A DNA stretch of 64,000 nt from Ruminococcus bromii (GCF_002834225.1 NZ_NNSR01000069.1:78428-142427), one strand, 5' to 3'; positions 52,074 to 61,406 are shown, counted from the stretch's first letter. Numbers and translations are program-made. The notes: generated by a model from the sequence alone, not told the origin.

Positions 52074-53435
52074 TTATTCTCCGTCGGTAAACATTCTGTA
52101 CATTGCCTCAAGGCAAATCTGAGCGTGTTTAAGGAAGTTCTCCTTGTCCATACTTTCGTCTGCATTGTGCATACGAACATCGTCATTTTTGAAGGCAGGA
52201 CCGAATGCAACACCGTGACCGCCGAGCATTCTTGCGTAAGTTCCGCCGCCTGTTGAATAAAGCTCAGCCTTTTCGCCTGTTACGCTTTCGTAAGCGTCCG
52301 AGAGCAGCTTTACAAGCTCACTGTCCTTATCGGCATAAAGCGGTTCTTCGTGATTGAGAACAGTAACCTTGAGGTCGCTGATTTTTGCAACCTTTTTAAA
52401 CTGTTTGAGAACTCTGTTTACGCTAACGGTAACAGGGTAACGGATATCAAACACAGCCTTTGCGGTCTGTCCCTCAATGTTCACACTGCTGAGGTTTACG
52501 GTGAGCGAACCCGAAACAGCATCGCTCATTTTAAGACCGAGTGATCTGCCGTTTGTTTCCTTGTTGATTGCGTAGTCAATAAATGAACAGATTGAACCTG
52601 TTTCTCTTGTTGTGTAAACATTTGAGATAAGGTCAACAAGTGCCGCTGCGGCATTGTAACCCTTGTCCGGTTCACACGCATGAGCCGCTTTGCCACGGCT
52701 GATTATCATAAGACCGTCAATAGTGTAATTAAATTCAAAATCACCGTCACTTGCATCTGCAAGGCGCATGAGAGTCTGCTCGTCATAGTCTGACGAATCA
52801 AGCATTACATACGCTCTGTCAGGAACTGCATTAACTGCTCTGCCTGCATGGAACTGGCTGAGTGTTGTTGCATTATTTAAAAGTGTGCTGACTTCAAGCT
52901 GAAGAATACCCTTTTCGGCAAAGCAGATGCCGTAGTCGCTGTCGGGAGTGAACGCCATATCGGGAAGAGGATTTCCCTTAAAATAATTTTCCATATCCTC
53001 CATACCCGTTTCTTCACCCGTGCCGTAAATAGCACGCAGAGTGTTCACACCCTTTACACCGCTGTCCTTGATTGCTTTCAAGCAATAGAGAGTAACAAGA
53101 GCCGCACCCTTGTCGTCTGCAATTCCTCTGCCGTAAAGTCTGCCGTCCTTTTCGGTAAGCGCATACGGCGGAACGCTCCAGCTGTTTCCCGCAGGAACAA
53201 CATCAAGGTGAGTAAGCACACCGCAAAGCTTTCCGCTGTCACCAAGGGTTATATGACCGCTCTTGTCGGTTGTTCTCTCCCCTGTCAGTCCGAAATCTTC
53301 TGCCCTTTTAAGTATAAAATCCAAGGCTTTGTCACACTCGTCATTCTTTTCGCCGTCAACCGATTCAAAGGAAAGGAGTGTGTCAAGATCCTTTAAAAGC
53401 TCGTCTTTATAGTCAAGTATTTTGTTTCCGAACAT
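52074..53435 (-). CDS. M20 family dipeptidase (PepV/Sapep-like)
   Basis: The 453-residue di-zinc peptidase has metal ligands in THLDVVPAG (His and, in GIADDKG, Asp), GTGEETG (catalytic Glu pair) and TPDSDYG. The C-terminal His is in GGGTYARMLGG-distal RMHNADE. The lid domain lies between about 190 and 330. PepV enzymes hydrolyse dipeptides with broad specificity in the cytoplasm. It lies 39 bases after the YfhO gene in the same direction; the link may only be transcriptional. Confidence 0.93.
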   Translation of the reverse strand: MFGNKILDYKDELLKDLDTLLSFESVDGEKNDECDKALDFILKRAEDFGLTGERTTDKSGHITLGDSGKLCGVLTHLDVVPAGNSWSVPPYALTEKDGRLYGRGIADDKGAALVTLYCLKAIKDSGVKGVNTLRAIYGTGEETGMEDMENYFKGNPLPDMAFTPDSDYGICFAEKGILQLEVSTLLNNATTLSQFHAGRAVNAVPDRAYVMLDSSDYDEQTLMRLADASDGDFEFNYTIDGLMIISRGKAAHACEPDKGYNAAAALVDLISNVYTTRETGSICSFIDYAINKETNGRSLGLKMSDAVSGSLTVNLSSVNIEGQTAKAVFDIRYPVTVSVNRVLKQFKKVAKISDLKVTVLNHEEPLYADKDSELVKLLSDAYESVTGEKAELYSTGGGTYARMLGGHGVAFGPAFKNDDVRMHNADESMDKENFLKHAQICLEAMYRMFTDGE

Positions 53436-53474
53436 AATAAATACCTCCGTACTTATACGCTGATTATATCTGTA

Positions 53475-55931
53475 TCAGTTTTTATTTTTTCTTTTTATTT
53501 TTTTAACCGTCAGGATAACTGCGCCGTACACCAAAAATGCACCGAGTGCGCAAAGGCTGATTTTTACACCTGTTGAAAATCCGGGGGTTTCGTATGTAAA
53601 CACAATGTCGCACTTCTCGCCCTTTGGAATTTTCACCGCAATAAATCCATAGTCAACTTTTTCAACATCTGTCGCCTTACCGTTTACGGTTGCCGCAAAG
53701 CCTTCGCTGTAAGGAACGCTGAAAAACAGCAAATTATCATCGCCCTTTGTATTGTCATACTCTGCCCTAAAACCGTTGTCAGTATATTCAAAAGACGAAC
53801 AGCTGTTATATGCCCTCTGAGCGCAGACTTTTTTGTAGTCGGAATTATCATAGCTGAAAGTTTCCGTAATGCTGTCGTAGTATTCGGGATGCTTGCCGTA
53901 CAACAGCTTGTATTTTTTGTCGCTGTATCCGGTAATTGAGGAATATTTTTTCATTAAATCGCGAGGAAGAATCATTGCATAGAGCAAAGCCTCTGATTTG
54001 TGAGCCGACGGAACAAAGTCAAACTCCTCTTCGGCAATAAATTTATCAAAGGTGTATCCCATTGGGATGTAACGCTCATTGCGGTAAATATCAAAACGGT
54101 TCTGCGTTCTCAGATACTTCCAACCCGGCATTTTTGTGTTGCCGTCCTCATCAATGAATGAATTTGTGCTTCCCGACTTGCCGTCGCCGCGATAGTCAAA
54201 AAGATATTTGCAGCTCAAAAACGGGCGAAGTCCGTACACATCAAGGTCAGGTCTTGACGCAACATCTCTTGTGATTCCGAGTGCGTCATAAAACTGCATT
54301 ATCGAGGTTGAAACGGAACTTTGAAAGCAGTTTATGCTCTGAATCTGCCAGAACATTGCCGTATTGTCAACGCATTCATAAAAATCACTGCGGACATTGT
54401 CAATATCTGCAATTGTTATACCGTCACGCCTGTTTATGATATCTTCCTTGATAGTCTTTGTACTGCTGCTTGAGAAATAGCCCGTGGCAATTATAAAATA
54501 TGAGGTAAAAAGCGAAACGCTCAGGATACCAACAGTGAGCATAACCGTAAATCTCTTTTTGTTTCGTCTGAATTTTTTGATGATGAGAACAAACGCAAGC
54601 AGACTTAACAAAGCCATAAGAACATAGAGCCAATAGCGTTCAAATGTTGCCTGAGTGCCGACAACCGTATTTTGAATATCGCCGCTCTCCTCATCCGTAT
54701 AGCTCACAGGCATAAGTCCAATCAGCAGAGTTGCGCCCACCGTGATTCCTGCCGACCAACGGATTGCCCTGTTCCAATCGGTTTTTCTGCTTTCAAAAGC
54801 CTTGATCGTTGCAAGAACAAGCATAAGCACGCCCATATAGAACCATCTTGCGTAGTAAATTGAGCTGTTCATCATTTGGAACATACTGTTCAGAACAGGC
54901 ACACACGCAAAGACCGCAAGCACCGCCAGAAGCTTTTTGAGCCAGCTTTTTCGGCAAACCTGAAAATATGCGATGACTCCTGTCATTCCGACAAGCGGAA
55001 GCCACGCGGCAACAGAAGCCCATTTGCAGTTTGAACCGGGCGTGAACACAGGGAAAGCAGGCATATCTGCAGGAAAAAATAAGCTTAAAATTATAAGCCA
55101 GTACTTTTGCGGCTGACTGTACACAAGCGAATCCCAACCGTTCGGAAGCTCCGAAAGTCTTGGGTTGCCCATAAGCCCAAGAACTGACGGCAACAATATA
55201 AATGCCGTTGCAACAAAACCTATTATAACCTCAAGTGCAAGCAAAAGAAAATTTTTAACTTTAAATTTGTAGGTTTTGGTAAGCGTAATCATAAGAAAAT
55301 AGATGATTACGAACAGAACCTGTCCCACAAAGAAGTAATAGTTCACAACACAGGCGGAGAATACCGCAAGAGCAAACACCGTTCTTTTTCCGTCATAGAT
55401 GAATGCGTCAAGTGCCGCAAGCAAGAGCGGAAACATTATCATCGGCTCGTGAAAATGGAAAAAGAACACATTGTAGATTGAAAATCCCGAAAATGCGTAA
55501 AGCAGTCCGCCTACAAGAGCGAAATTCCTGTCAGTCACATATCTTTTAAGATAAAGGTATGCAGAAAGTGACGCACAGCCGAATTTCAAAATCAGCAACG
55601 GTCCGATAAGATACGGCACTGCCTCGCTTGAAAACGGAATCGTCAGCCAAAAGAACGGACTGCCGAGAAGATAAAAGCTGAAGCTTGAGAGCATATCCGT
55701 TCCGAGGTCAACATTGTGCATCCAACCGAGATTGCCGCCGCGAACGGTATCGTGTACAAGCTGATAGAACGGAATTTCCTGAACATTGAAATCGCCGTAA
55801 TAATAGAAAACACCGCCCCCCATTATGATAAACGGAAGAAAAAGTGCAGTTGCCGTTATAATTGATATAAGAAACACACGCAGACCAAAAAGTTTTTGTG
55901 TGGGATATTTTTGCAAAATTCTGCTCGGCAT
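53475..55931 (-). CDS. YfhO-family large membrane protein
   Basis: An 818-residue polytopic protein with 12-14 membrane helices and a large extracytoplasmic segment (about 480-790), ending in a last helix and a lysine-rich tail. GDFNVQEIPFYQLVHDTVRG and SSFSFYLLGSPFFWLTIPF near the start are typical of YfhO. B. subtilis YfhO glycosylates lipoteichoic acid with GtcA/CsbB-type partners. The start is ATG 55929-55931, five bases after GGAGG. It heads the leftward envelope run. Confidence 0.9.
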   Translation of the reverse strand: MPSRILQKYPTQKLFGLRVFLISIITATALFLPFIIMGGGVFYYYGDFNVQEIPFYQLVHDTVRGGNLGWMHNVDLGTDMLSSFSFYLLGSPFFWLTIPFSSEAVPYLIGPLLILKFGCASLSAYLYLKRYVTDRNFALVGGLLYAFSGFSIYNVFFFHFHEPMIMFPLLLAALDAFIYDGKRTVFALAVFSACVVNYYFFVGQVLFVIIYFLMITLTKTYKFKVKNFLLLALEVIIGFVATAFILLPSVLGLMGNPRLSELPNGWDSLVYSQPQKYWLIILSLFFPADMPAFPVFTPGSNCKWASVAAWLPLVGMTGVIAYFQVCRKSWLKKLLAVLAVFACVPVLNSMFQMMNSSIYYARWFYMGVLMLVLATIKAFESRKTDWNRAIRWSAGITVGATLLIGLMPVSYTDEESGDIQNTVVGTQATFERYWLYVLMALLSLLAFVLIIKKFRRNKKRFTVMLTVGILSVSLFTSYFIIATGYFSSSSTKTIKEDIINRRDGITIADIDNVRSDFYECVDNTAMFWQIQSINCFQSSVSTSIMQFYDALGITRDVASRPDLDVYGLRPFLSCKYLFDYRGDGKSGSTNSFIDEDGNTKMPGWKYLRTQNRFDIYRNERYIPMGYTFDKFIAEEEFDFVPSAHKSEALLYAMILPRDLMKKYSSITGYSDKKYKLLYGKHPEYYDSITETFSYDNSDYKKVCAQRAYNSCSSFEYTDNGFRAEYDNTKGDDNLLFFSVPYSEGFAATVNGKATDVEKVDYGFIAVKIPKGEKCDIVFTYETPGFSTGVKISLCALGAFLVYGAVILTVKKIKRKNKN

Positions 55932-56191
55932 AAAATCCTCCACGGAGCAAAAAGCAGAAAAAATCTTATTTTTTCGATAATTTCTTTACTTTTAAATTAT
56001 GAATAGTATAATCAATGATGTAAATGTCTTTCACCGTCATTTATTCAAAAGACACCTGCATAATAGATTTAAATCGGAGCAACGCTCTGCTTTGCTTACA
56101 AGGAGCAGAGGATACTCACACTCACACTACATTATAACATAGTACAATACAAATTGCACTAATTTTTAGCAAAAAACAGGAGAAACTACAG
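55932..56191. other. Divergent intergenic region between the YfhO and HD nucleotidase genes
   Basis: AT-rich, 260 bases. It holds a CTCTGCT/AGCAGAG hairpin (about 56085-56110), without a T-run. A leftward TATACT near 56002 and a rightward TATAAC near 56135 are weak -10 candidates. No gene seen. Confidence 0.35.
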
Positions 56192-56779
56192 ATGAATATT
56201 TCACATTTTTACGCAATGCTTTCAAGAATGCGGTACATCAACCGCTGGGGGCTTATGAACAACACAAGAAACGAGAATCTCAGTGAGCACAGTCTTGATG
56301 TTGCAGTGATTGCACATTGCCTTGTTTTGATTCACAACAAGCGTTTCGGCGGCAGTCTTAACGCCGAAAGAGCCGCATTGCTCGCACTTTTTCACGATGC
56401 AACCGAAATCATAACGGGCGATATGCCGACTCCCGTAAAATACTTTAATCCCGAAATCAAAAATGCCTACAAAGAAATTGAAGCGAATGCAGGCGACAGG
56501 CTTGTATCAATGCTCCCCGATGATTTTAAGGATGATATGGACGAAATCATCAAAATGAACGGTGCAGGCGACAGCGAACTTAAAAAATTTGTAAAAGCGG
56601 CGGACAAGTTTTCCGCACTCATAAAATGTATTGAAGAAATAAAAATGGGCAACAGCGAGTTTTCAAAGGCAAAAGAGGCAACCGAAAACTCAATTCACAA
56701 TATGAATATGCCTGAAAACGAAGTGTTTGAAAAAGAGTTTCTGCCGTCCTTTTATTTGTCGCTTGATGAACAGGATTGA
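56192..56779 (+). CDS. HD-domain 5'-deoxynucleotidase (YfbR-like)
   Basis: The 195-residue HD-fold phosphohydrolase has metal ligands in ENLSEHSLDVAVIAH (His) and ALFHDATEIITGDMPTPVKY (His-Asp plus the GDMPTPVKY block specific to YfbR). YfbR dephosphorylates dNMPs to deoxynucleosides. ACAGGAG lies ten bases before the ATG. Single gene between divergent YfhO and a downstream LCP gene. Confidence 0.92.
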   Translation: MNISHFYAMLSRMRYINRWGLMNNTRNENLSEHSLDVAVIAHCLVLIHNKRFGGSLNAERAALLALFHDATEIITGDMPTPVKYFNPEIKNAYKEIEANAGDRLVSMLPDDFKDDMDEIIKMNGAGDSELKKFVKAADKFSALIKCIEEIKMGNSEFSKAKEATENSIHNMNMPENEVFEKEFLPSFYLSLDEQD

Positions 56780-56940
56780 TATAAACTGACAAAATTTTTA
56801 GCGTTATTCCGACAGAAATTTCACTAAAACTTCACTAAAAGACAGATTTTAATTCTAATTTAGCATTAAAAGAAATTCTCATATGGTATAATAAGCTATA
56901 CTTATGTATTGTGTGCTTTTTACCCGATTGGAGGAGTAAT

Positions 56941-58122
56941 ATGCCAAATTACGAAAAAAGCAGTCAGAAAAGCAATTTTGTTGACATAAGCTCAAACAAG
57001 CAAATCAAAAAATTATATAATAAAAAAGGCAGACTCAAAAGGATTCTTTGCCTTGTGTTTTCAATGATTTTTCTGATTTGCGGCGGCGGAATGCTTTACT
57101 ACTATTCGTTCCTTGACACTCTCAACTTCAAGGAACTTGATGATACAAGCAACAACACAGCAGCAACCAACTCATCGGTTGCCCCGCTTGAGAGTGATGC
57201 AACAAACCTTTCACTTTCAGAGGGAGAGCTTCTGCAGAACTCCAAGGAGCTTAATGTTATGCTCTTCGGTGAGGACAACTCAAAAGGTGACAAACACGGC
57301 AGAAGTGATACAATGATTATGATGACCATTGATAACAATCACAAAAAGCTTAAACTGACATCATTCCAGCGCGACACATATGTTTATATCCCCGGTTACG
57401 GATATGACAAGCTCAACGCATCTTATAACTACGGCGGAGCAAAGCTCTCAATTCAGACAATTGAGGCAAACTTCGGCATTAAGGTTGACCGTTATGCGGT
57501 TGTTGACTTTGACAGCTTTAAGAAGATTATCGACACCCTCGGCGGTGTTGATATGGAAGTTACTCAGGACGAAATTGACTACATCAACTATCAGATGTAC
57601 AAAAACAACCAGTCTGAAACAAGAACAACTATCACAGACGCACCGGGTACTGTTCATCTCAACGGTCAGGAGGCTCTTTGGTATGCTCGAAACAGAGGTC
57701 TTACAAAGGGCGAAGACGGCAACGAAATCGGTCTTGACGGTGACGACTGGGACAGAACCTCAAGACAGAGAAAGCTTCTTGAAACTTTGTTTACAAGTAT
57801 GAAAAGTGCAGACCTCGGTCAGATTGTTTCAATTGTAAGCTCTGTCGGTCCTCTTGTAACAACAAACCTCAAGAAGGATGAAATCACAGCGCTTGTTTCT
57901 CACGCTCTCACATATCTTTCCTATGATGTAGAGCAGTATTATGTTCCTGAAGAAGGTCTTTGGTACTACGATGATCATACCGAAACATGGAACGGTGTAA
58001 TCACATCAACAATCAAAATTTCAGACCTTGAAGAACAGAGAAAGAAGTTTGCAAGCTTCGTTTTTGAAGAATTGTTCACAGGCGGCACTTCTTCAAAAGA
58101 AACAACTTCCGCATCAAATTAA
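56941..58122 (+). CDS. LytR-CpsA-Psr (LCP) family cell-wall glycopolymer transferase
   Basis: The 393-residue protein has a basic cytoplasmic start, one membrane helix (about 39-60), a Ser/Thr/Asn-rich linker, then the LCP domain: SDTMIMMTIDNNHKKLKLTS-type strand, LTSFQRDTYV with the substrate arginine, DKLNASYNYGG, the DFDSFKKIIDTLGGVDMEV block and GQEALWYARNR. LCP proteins move wall teichoic acid or polysaccharide from lipid carriers to peptidoglycan outside the membrane. The start is ATG 56941 behind GGAGGAG. Confidence 0.93.
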   Translation: MPNYEKSSQKSNFVDISSNKQIKKLYNKKGRLKRILCLVFSMIFLICGGGMLYYYSFLDTLNFKELDDTSNNTAATNSSVAPLESDATNLSLSEGELLQNSKELNVMLFGEDNSKGDKHGRSDTMIMMTIDNNHKKLKLTSFQRDTYVYIPGYGYDKLNASYNYGGAKLSIQTIEANFGIKVDRYAVVDFDSFKKIIDTLGGVDMEVTQDEIDYINYQMYKNNQSETRTTITDAPGTVHLNGQEALWYARNRGLTKGEDGNEIGLDGDDWDRTSRQRKLLETLFTSMKSADLGQIVSIVSSVGPLVTTNLKKDEITALVSHALTYLSYDVEQYYVPEEGLWYYDDHTETWNGVITSTIKISDLEEQRKKFASFVFEELFTGGTSSKETTSASN

Positions 58123-58137
58123 ATATGAAACAAAATG

Positions 58138-58168
58138 CAGACAGCCAATAATCGGCTGTCTGTTTTTT
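58138..58168 (+). terminator. Terminator of the first LCP gene
   Basis: CAGACAGCC/GGCTGTCTG, 9-bp stem, followed by six T. Confidence 0.92.
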
Positions 58169-58311
58169 ACGGCGAGCCGCCGGCAGCGTGTCGCTGCGCC
58201 CTGTTCGTGAAGACAGGTTAATTAAATGAAAAATTGAAAATGGAAAATGGAAAATTGTGGTCGCGAAGACAGTTTGTTTAAATACAAAACATATTATACC
58301 CGAGCGTAGCA
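58167..58311 (-). repeat. Dispersed intergenic repeat, copy B
   Basis: Opposite orientation to copy A (37166-37296). On the minus strand it begins CTACGCTCGGGTATAATATG and runs through TTTTCCATTTTCC to CACGAA, then GGCGGCTCGCCGTA. The CG-rich tail differs from copy A by an insertion. It begins right at the LCP terminator. Confidence 0.8.
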
Positions 58312-58343
58312 TTTGCAGTTTTTTCTACAAACCGAGCCGTAAG

Positions 58344-58360
58344 GGCGGATATTATCCGCC
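58344..58360. repeat. Perfect palindrome GGCGGATA-T-TATCCGCC
   Basis: Eight-base arms around a single T; the best-preserved member of the family that also occurs at 46653-46673 and 50145-50163. Confidence 0.75.
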
Positions 58361-58400
58361 TGCTCTAATGAATTTTTTTGTTCAATAAATATGTTTTGAT

Positions 58401-58436
58401 ATGATGAAAATTCCACTTATGATGAAAATTCCGCTG
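58401..58436 (+). repeat. Two tandem 18-bp units
   Basis: ATGATGAAAATTCCACTT is followed directly by ATGATGAAAATTCCGCTG. Two units only, in the gap between the convergent LCP genes. Confidence 0.8.
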
Positions 58437-58465
58437 CAATATAACAACCGCATTGCACATAAAAC

Positions 58466-58506
58466 AAAAATGCATCAGAACCTTACTTGGAATCTGATGC
58501 ATTTTA
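58466..58506. terminator. Terminator at the end of the second LCP gene
   Basis: AAAATGCATCAGA/TCTGATGCATTTT, a 13-bp stem with T/A runs on both sides, usable by either converging transcript. Confidence 0.9.
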
Positions 58507-58518
58507 TTTGTTTGATTA

Positions 58519-59844
58519 TTATTCTATTTTGGTATAATAAATACTCAAAAACATCTGATAAAATTCTGCCTCGCTGACATTAAATTCTGCGTACTTTGAC
58601 CCCATTTTAACCTGACCGGGAACAGACAGCATATCAATTCCGTTCACACCGCCAAGCACAGCCTGCTGAGCAAGATATGTTACCTTTGACGGATTAAGAT
58701 TTGTACACGAATACGGAGCGGACGCGTTGAACAAATCAAGCGGTGTGGTCAAATCCTTCTTTGTCTGCTGAAGAACCGTATTAATAAAAGACTGAATATA
58801 AACCTTCTGCCTCTGCATACGCATATTGTTTGAATCAACCTTGCTTGTGTCACGGGTTCTGACAAAGCTTTCAGCCTGCTGTCCGACAAGGTGATAGCTT
58901 TGACCCTCAACAAAATCGCCGATAGTTTCGGGGGATACAACATCAACCCCGCCTATGCTGTCATTAAGCGCCGCTATACCGTCAAGGTCAAGCGAGAAGT
59001 ATGTATTGACAGGAATGTTATAGAAAAGTCTCTGAACCGAATTTACCGTATTTTCACAGCTTGATTCCTTACCGTCACCGTATGCATATGAAAGACAAAT
59101 CTGCTGTTTTTCCGTTCCTGCATACGCACCGCCTGCGGAATACATTGTGACATCAACCATCGCATCTCTGGAGATGTTAAAAAGGGTGATTTTACCGTTT
59201 GAGGTATCAATTGATACAAGCATAAGTACATCGGCTTGACCGCCGCTTGCTTTAACCTTGCTGTTGTTGTCCTCGTCAAGGTTACGCTTATCTATGCCCA
59301 TACAAAGAACATTTGTCACCTTATCGTTAAACTTGTAGGTTTCGCCGTTGTATACGACATACTTACCGTTCTCCTCGGTTTCAATGCCCTGTGGGGCGGT
59401 AACATGAATATCCGTATTAAACAGCTCGTTTCCGCCCTGATAAATCAAATACGCAACCGTGCCTACGGCAAGTATAACTAATCCAAGTAATGTACAGCCG
59501 ATTGACAAAAGCACCTTTTTCCAGGTTTTCATCTTTTGATGCTTTGAATGGTGATGATGCGACTTTGATCTATGCTTTTTATAGTGATTTGTGGTGTTAC
59601 TCTTCACGACAATGCTGTCGGAATCAACTCCGTACACATCTGTATATACTTTTTTCTTTTTCTTTATTAACTTGCTGTCCTTGAAAATATAACCTTCTAT
59701 ATCCAAACTTGAAGGATTGCTTACATGCTCCTTACTGTTCTTTCCTCTTTTCGATTCAAGAATTTCCGGTGTATTCGGATCAAGCTTTGCGCCGTTAATA
59801 TTTTCAGTTACAGTTTCGGTTGAACTTTCATTTTGTTGGCTCAT
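58519..59844 (-). CDS. LytR-CpsA-Psr family protein with a His-rich cytoplasmic tail
   Basis: A 441-residue LCP protein. The cytoplasmic region (about 1-120) is unusually long and contains a run of five lysines (KLIKKKKKVY) and the His/Lys/Ser-rich HYKKHRSKSHHHHSKHQK. One membrane helix (VLLSIGCTLLGLVILAVGTV) follows, then the LCP domain with LFNISRDAMV, the DLDGIAALNDSIGGVDVV block and SFVRTRDTSK. I chose ATG 59842-59844; a TTG at 59868 inside the sortase gene is possible. It overlaps the sortase stop and is probably cotranscribed with it. Confidence 0.9.
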   Translation of the reverse strand: MSQQNESSTETVTENINGAKLDPNTPEILESKRGKNSKEHVSNPSSLDIEGYIFKDSKLIKKKKKVYTDVYGVDSDSIVVKSNTTNHYKKHRSKSHHHHSKHQKMKTWKKVLLSIGCTLLGLVILAVGTVAYLIYQGGNELFNTDIHVTAPQGIETEENGKYVVYNGETYKFNDKVTNVLCMGIDKRNLDEDNNSKVKASGGQADVLMLVSIDTSNGKITLFNISRDAMVDVTMYSAGGAYAGTEKQQICLSYAYGDGKESSCENTVNSVQRLFYNIPVNTYFSLDLDGIAALNDSIGGVDVVSPETIGDFVEGQSYHLVGQQAESFVRTRDTSKVDSNNMRMQRQKVYIQSFINTVLQQTKKDLTTPLDLFNASAPYSCTNLNPSKVTYLAQQAVLGGVNGIDMLSVPGQVKMGSKYAEFNVSEAEFYQMFLSIYYTKIE

Positions 59845-60637
59845 CTTTTTTAAGCACTCCCTGCACAAGATACCTTCCGTCGCCGCTGTTCAAACATGTG
59901 CTTAATACAAGAATTTTATCATCGGTAGTAAGCTCCATATTTCTTTTGTTTACAGAAACAGAATGCGGATTTTCTATCATATTAAGATAATCCGAAAAAA
60001 CTTTATCGTCTGAAAAATCAAATGAATTCATAATGTGGCGGTCATCATATTCAAATGCAGACACAATCTCATAGGTTAGTTTTCTGTCGGGTGTATAGAC
60101 ATAAATATACTTGTTCTTATTAAAAAAGTCAGTATCATAAAAGCGGTGAAGCGTTGCAAACATCGAGCCGTTCGCCATATTGTGTCCGTACAAAACCGTT
60201 ACCCTGTCGGAATAATCACGCTTATTGCATATCTGCGAATAAATACTGCCCGAAAAACTGTAGTTCTTGTAAATATCATGGTCAAGGTACAGGTTATCGT
60301 CAAGATGGCTTTGCAAAACAGGATAATTGATATTTGTGTTGGGAATATAGACCCAAGAATAAATATCGCTGTTCTGCTGTTGAAGCGACTTGAAATCAAT
60401 CGGATTTTCGACCTTTTTCACATTGATTGACGGTGAAGTCACTTCTGTTGCAGATTCTGTCGCAGAGGTTGTACCGTTTTCAATGCCTGACGCATATGAA
60501 CCGGCAACATTTTCAAGACTTTTTCGCTCATTGCTTTCATTGAGATTTTTTATGACTATATAAGCCAGCGTGCCGATGATAACAGCGACAAGCAATATAA
60601 TCAAAGCTATAAGAAATTTGTTCCTTTTTCTGCTCAT
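59828..60637 (-). CDS. Class B sortase
   Basis: A 269-residue membrane-anchored transpeptidase. It has an N-terminal basic stretch and membrane helix (FLIALIILLVAVIIGTLAYI), a linker, then the SrtB catalytic domain: LYGHNMANGSMF (His), KILVLSTC (catalytic Cys, near residue 247) and GDGRYLVQGVL (Arg). It cuts a sorting signal and links the protein to the wall or a pilus. The start is ATG 60635-60637 with AGGAG eight bases upstream. Its neighbours are two LCP genes and a protein with an SPKTG signal, the likely substrate. Confidence 0.93.
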   Translation of the reverse strand: MSRKRNKFLIALIILLVAVIIGTLAYIVIKNLNESNERKSLENVAGSYASGIENGTTSATESATEVTSPSINVKKVENPIDFKSLQQQNSDIYSWVYIPNTNINYPVLQSHLDDNLYLDHDIYKNYSFSGSIYSQICNKRDYSDRVTVLYGHNMANGSMFATLHRFYDTDFFNKNKYIYVYTPDRKLTYEIVSAFEYDDRHIMNSFDFSDDKVFSDYLNMIENPHSVSVNKRNMELTTDDKILVLSTCLNSGDGRYLVQGVLKKDEPTK

Positions 60638-60784
60638 ATTAAAAACTCCTAATCGGTAATATTTTATCATTATAATGCTAAAAAGTCAATCAATCATCAC
60701 TGTTTCGTATAATTTTATTACTATTTTAAACATATATTATCGCTGCGGAACAAGCAATCGACTGTTTACGCTCGGCTGTTTAAT

Positions 60785-60826
60785 TAAAAAAAAGAGGCTT
60801 CCTTTTGAGAAGCCTCTTGATTTTTT
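60785..60826. terminator. Terminator after the SPKTG surface-protein gene
   Basis: AAGAGGCTTC/GAAGCCTCTT, 10-bp stem; leftward it is followed by eight T. Confidence 0.9.
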
Positions 60827-60839
60827 AATACAATTGGAA

Positions 60840-61340
60840 TTACTTGCTCTTTACAAGCTTGAATACAGCTGCACTGCAAGCCGCAAGTGAAAGAACAAGA
60901 ACAACATACGGAACAACATCGCTTGCGCCTGTCTTTGGTGAAGTTGTTGAATCATCTTTCTTTGCCGTAGCTGTAGCAACAGGACCTGTTGTGCCGCCGC
61001 TGCTTGCCTTACGGTAATAAGGAGTACAAACAAGGTCACCTGAAATAATAATATTCATATTAGCATCTGTATACTTGCTATCGGTTCTGAAAGGACCGCC
61101 CGAAATTTCCCAGTGGTCAAAAGTATAGCCGTCATATGGAAGCGGCTCAATAAATACATGCTGTTCGCCCTTTTCATCAATACCTGTTGTGAACTTATAA
61201 CTACCGTCACCGCCCTCTGTCGGAATAATCTCTACCTTGTATTTAAATGTACTCGGCTGAGGACTTACTGCAGCAAATGCGGGAACTGCCGACAATAACA
61301 TTACCATGACTGCAAACATAACAGCAATTATCTTTTTCAT
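60840..61340 (-). CDS. Small secreted protein with an SPKTG sorting signal (sortase B substrate)
   Basis: A 166-residue surface protein. It has a signal peptide (KKIIAVMFAVMVMLLSAVPA, cut near AFA-A), a small beta domain with YDGYTFDHWEISGG resembling InlB-type repeats, a Thr/Ser/Lys linker, then SPKTG (134-138), a hydrophobic stretch and the tail KLVKSK. This is a complete sorting signal. Clostridioides difficile SrtB is known to use (S/P)PxTG signals including SPKTG. It lies directly upstream of the class B sortase gene but has its own promoter and terminator. Confidence 0.88.
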   Translation of the reverse strand: MKKIIAVMFAVMVMLLSAVPAFAAVSPQPSTFKYKVEIIPTEGGDGSYKFTTGIDEKGEQHVFIEPLPYDGYTFDHWEISGGPFRTDSKYTDANMNIIISGDLVCTPYYRKASSGGTTGPVATATAKKDDSTTSPKTGASDVVPYVVLVLSLAACSAAVFKLVKSK

Positions 61341-61406
61341 TACTAATTCCTCCTAATTCAACCCATTCTAACTTTGGGATATGATACTATTCAAAATTTA
61401 TACTTA

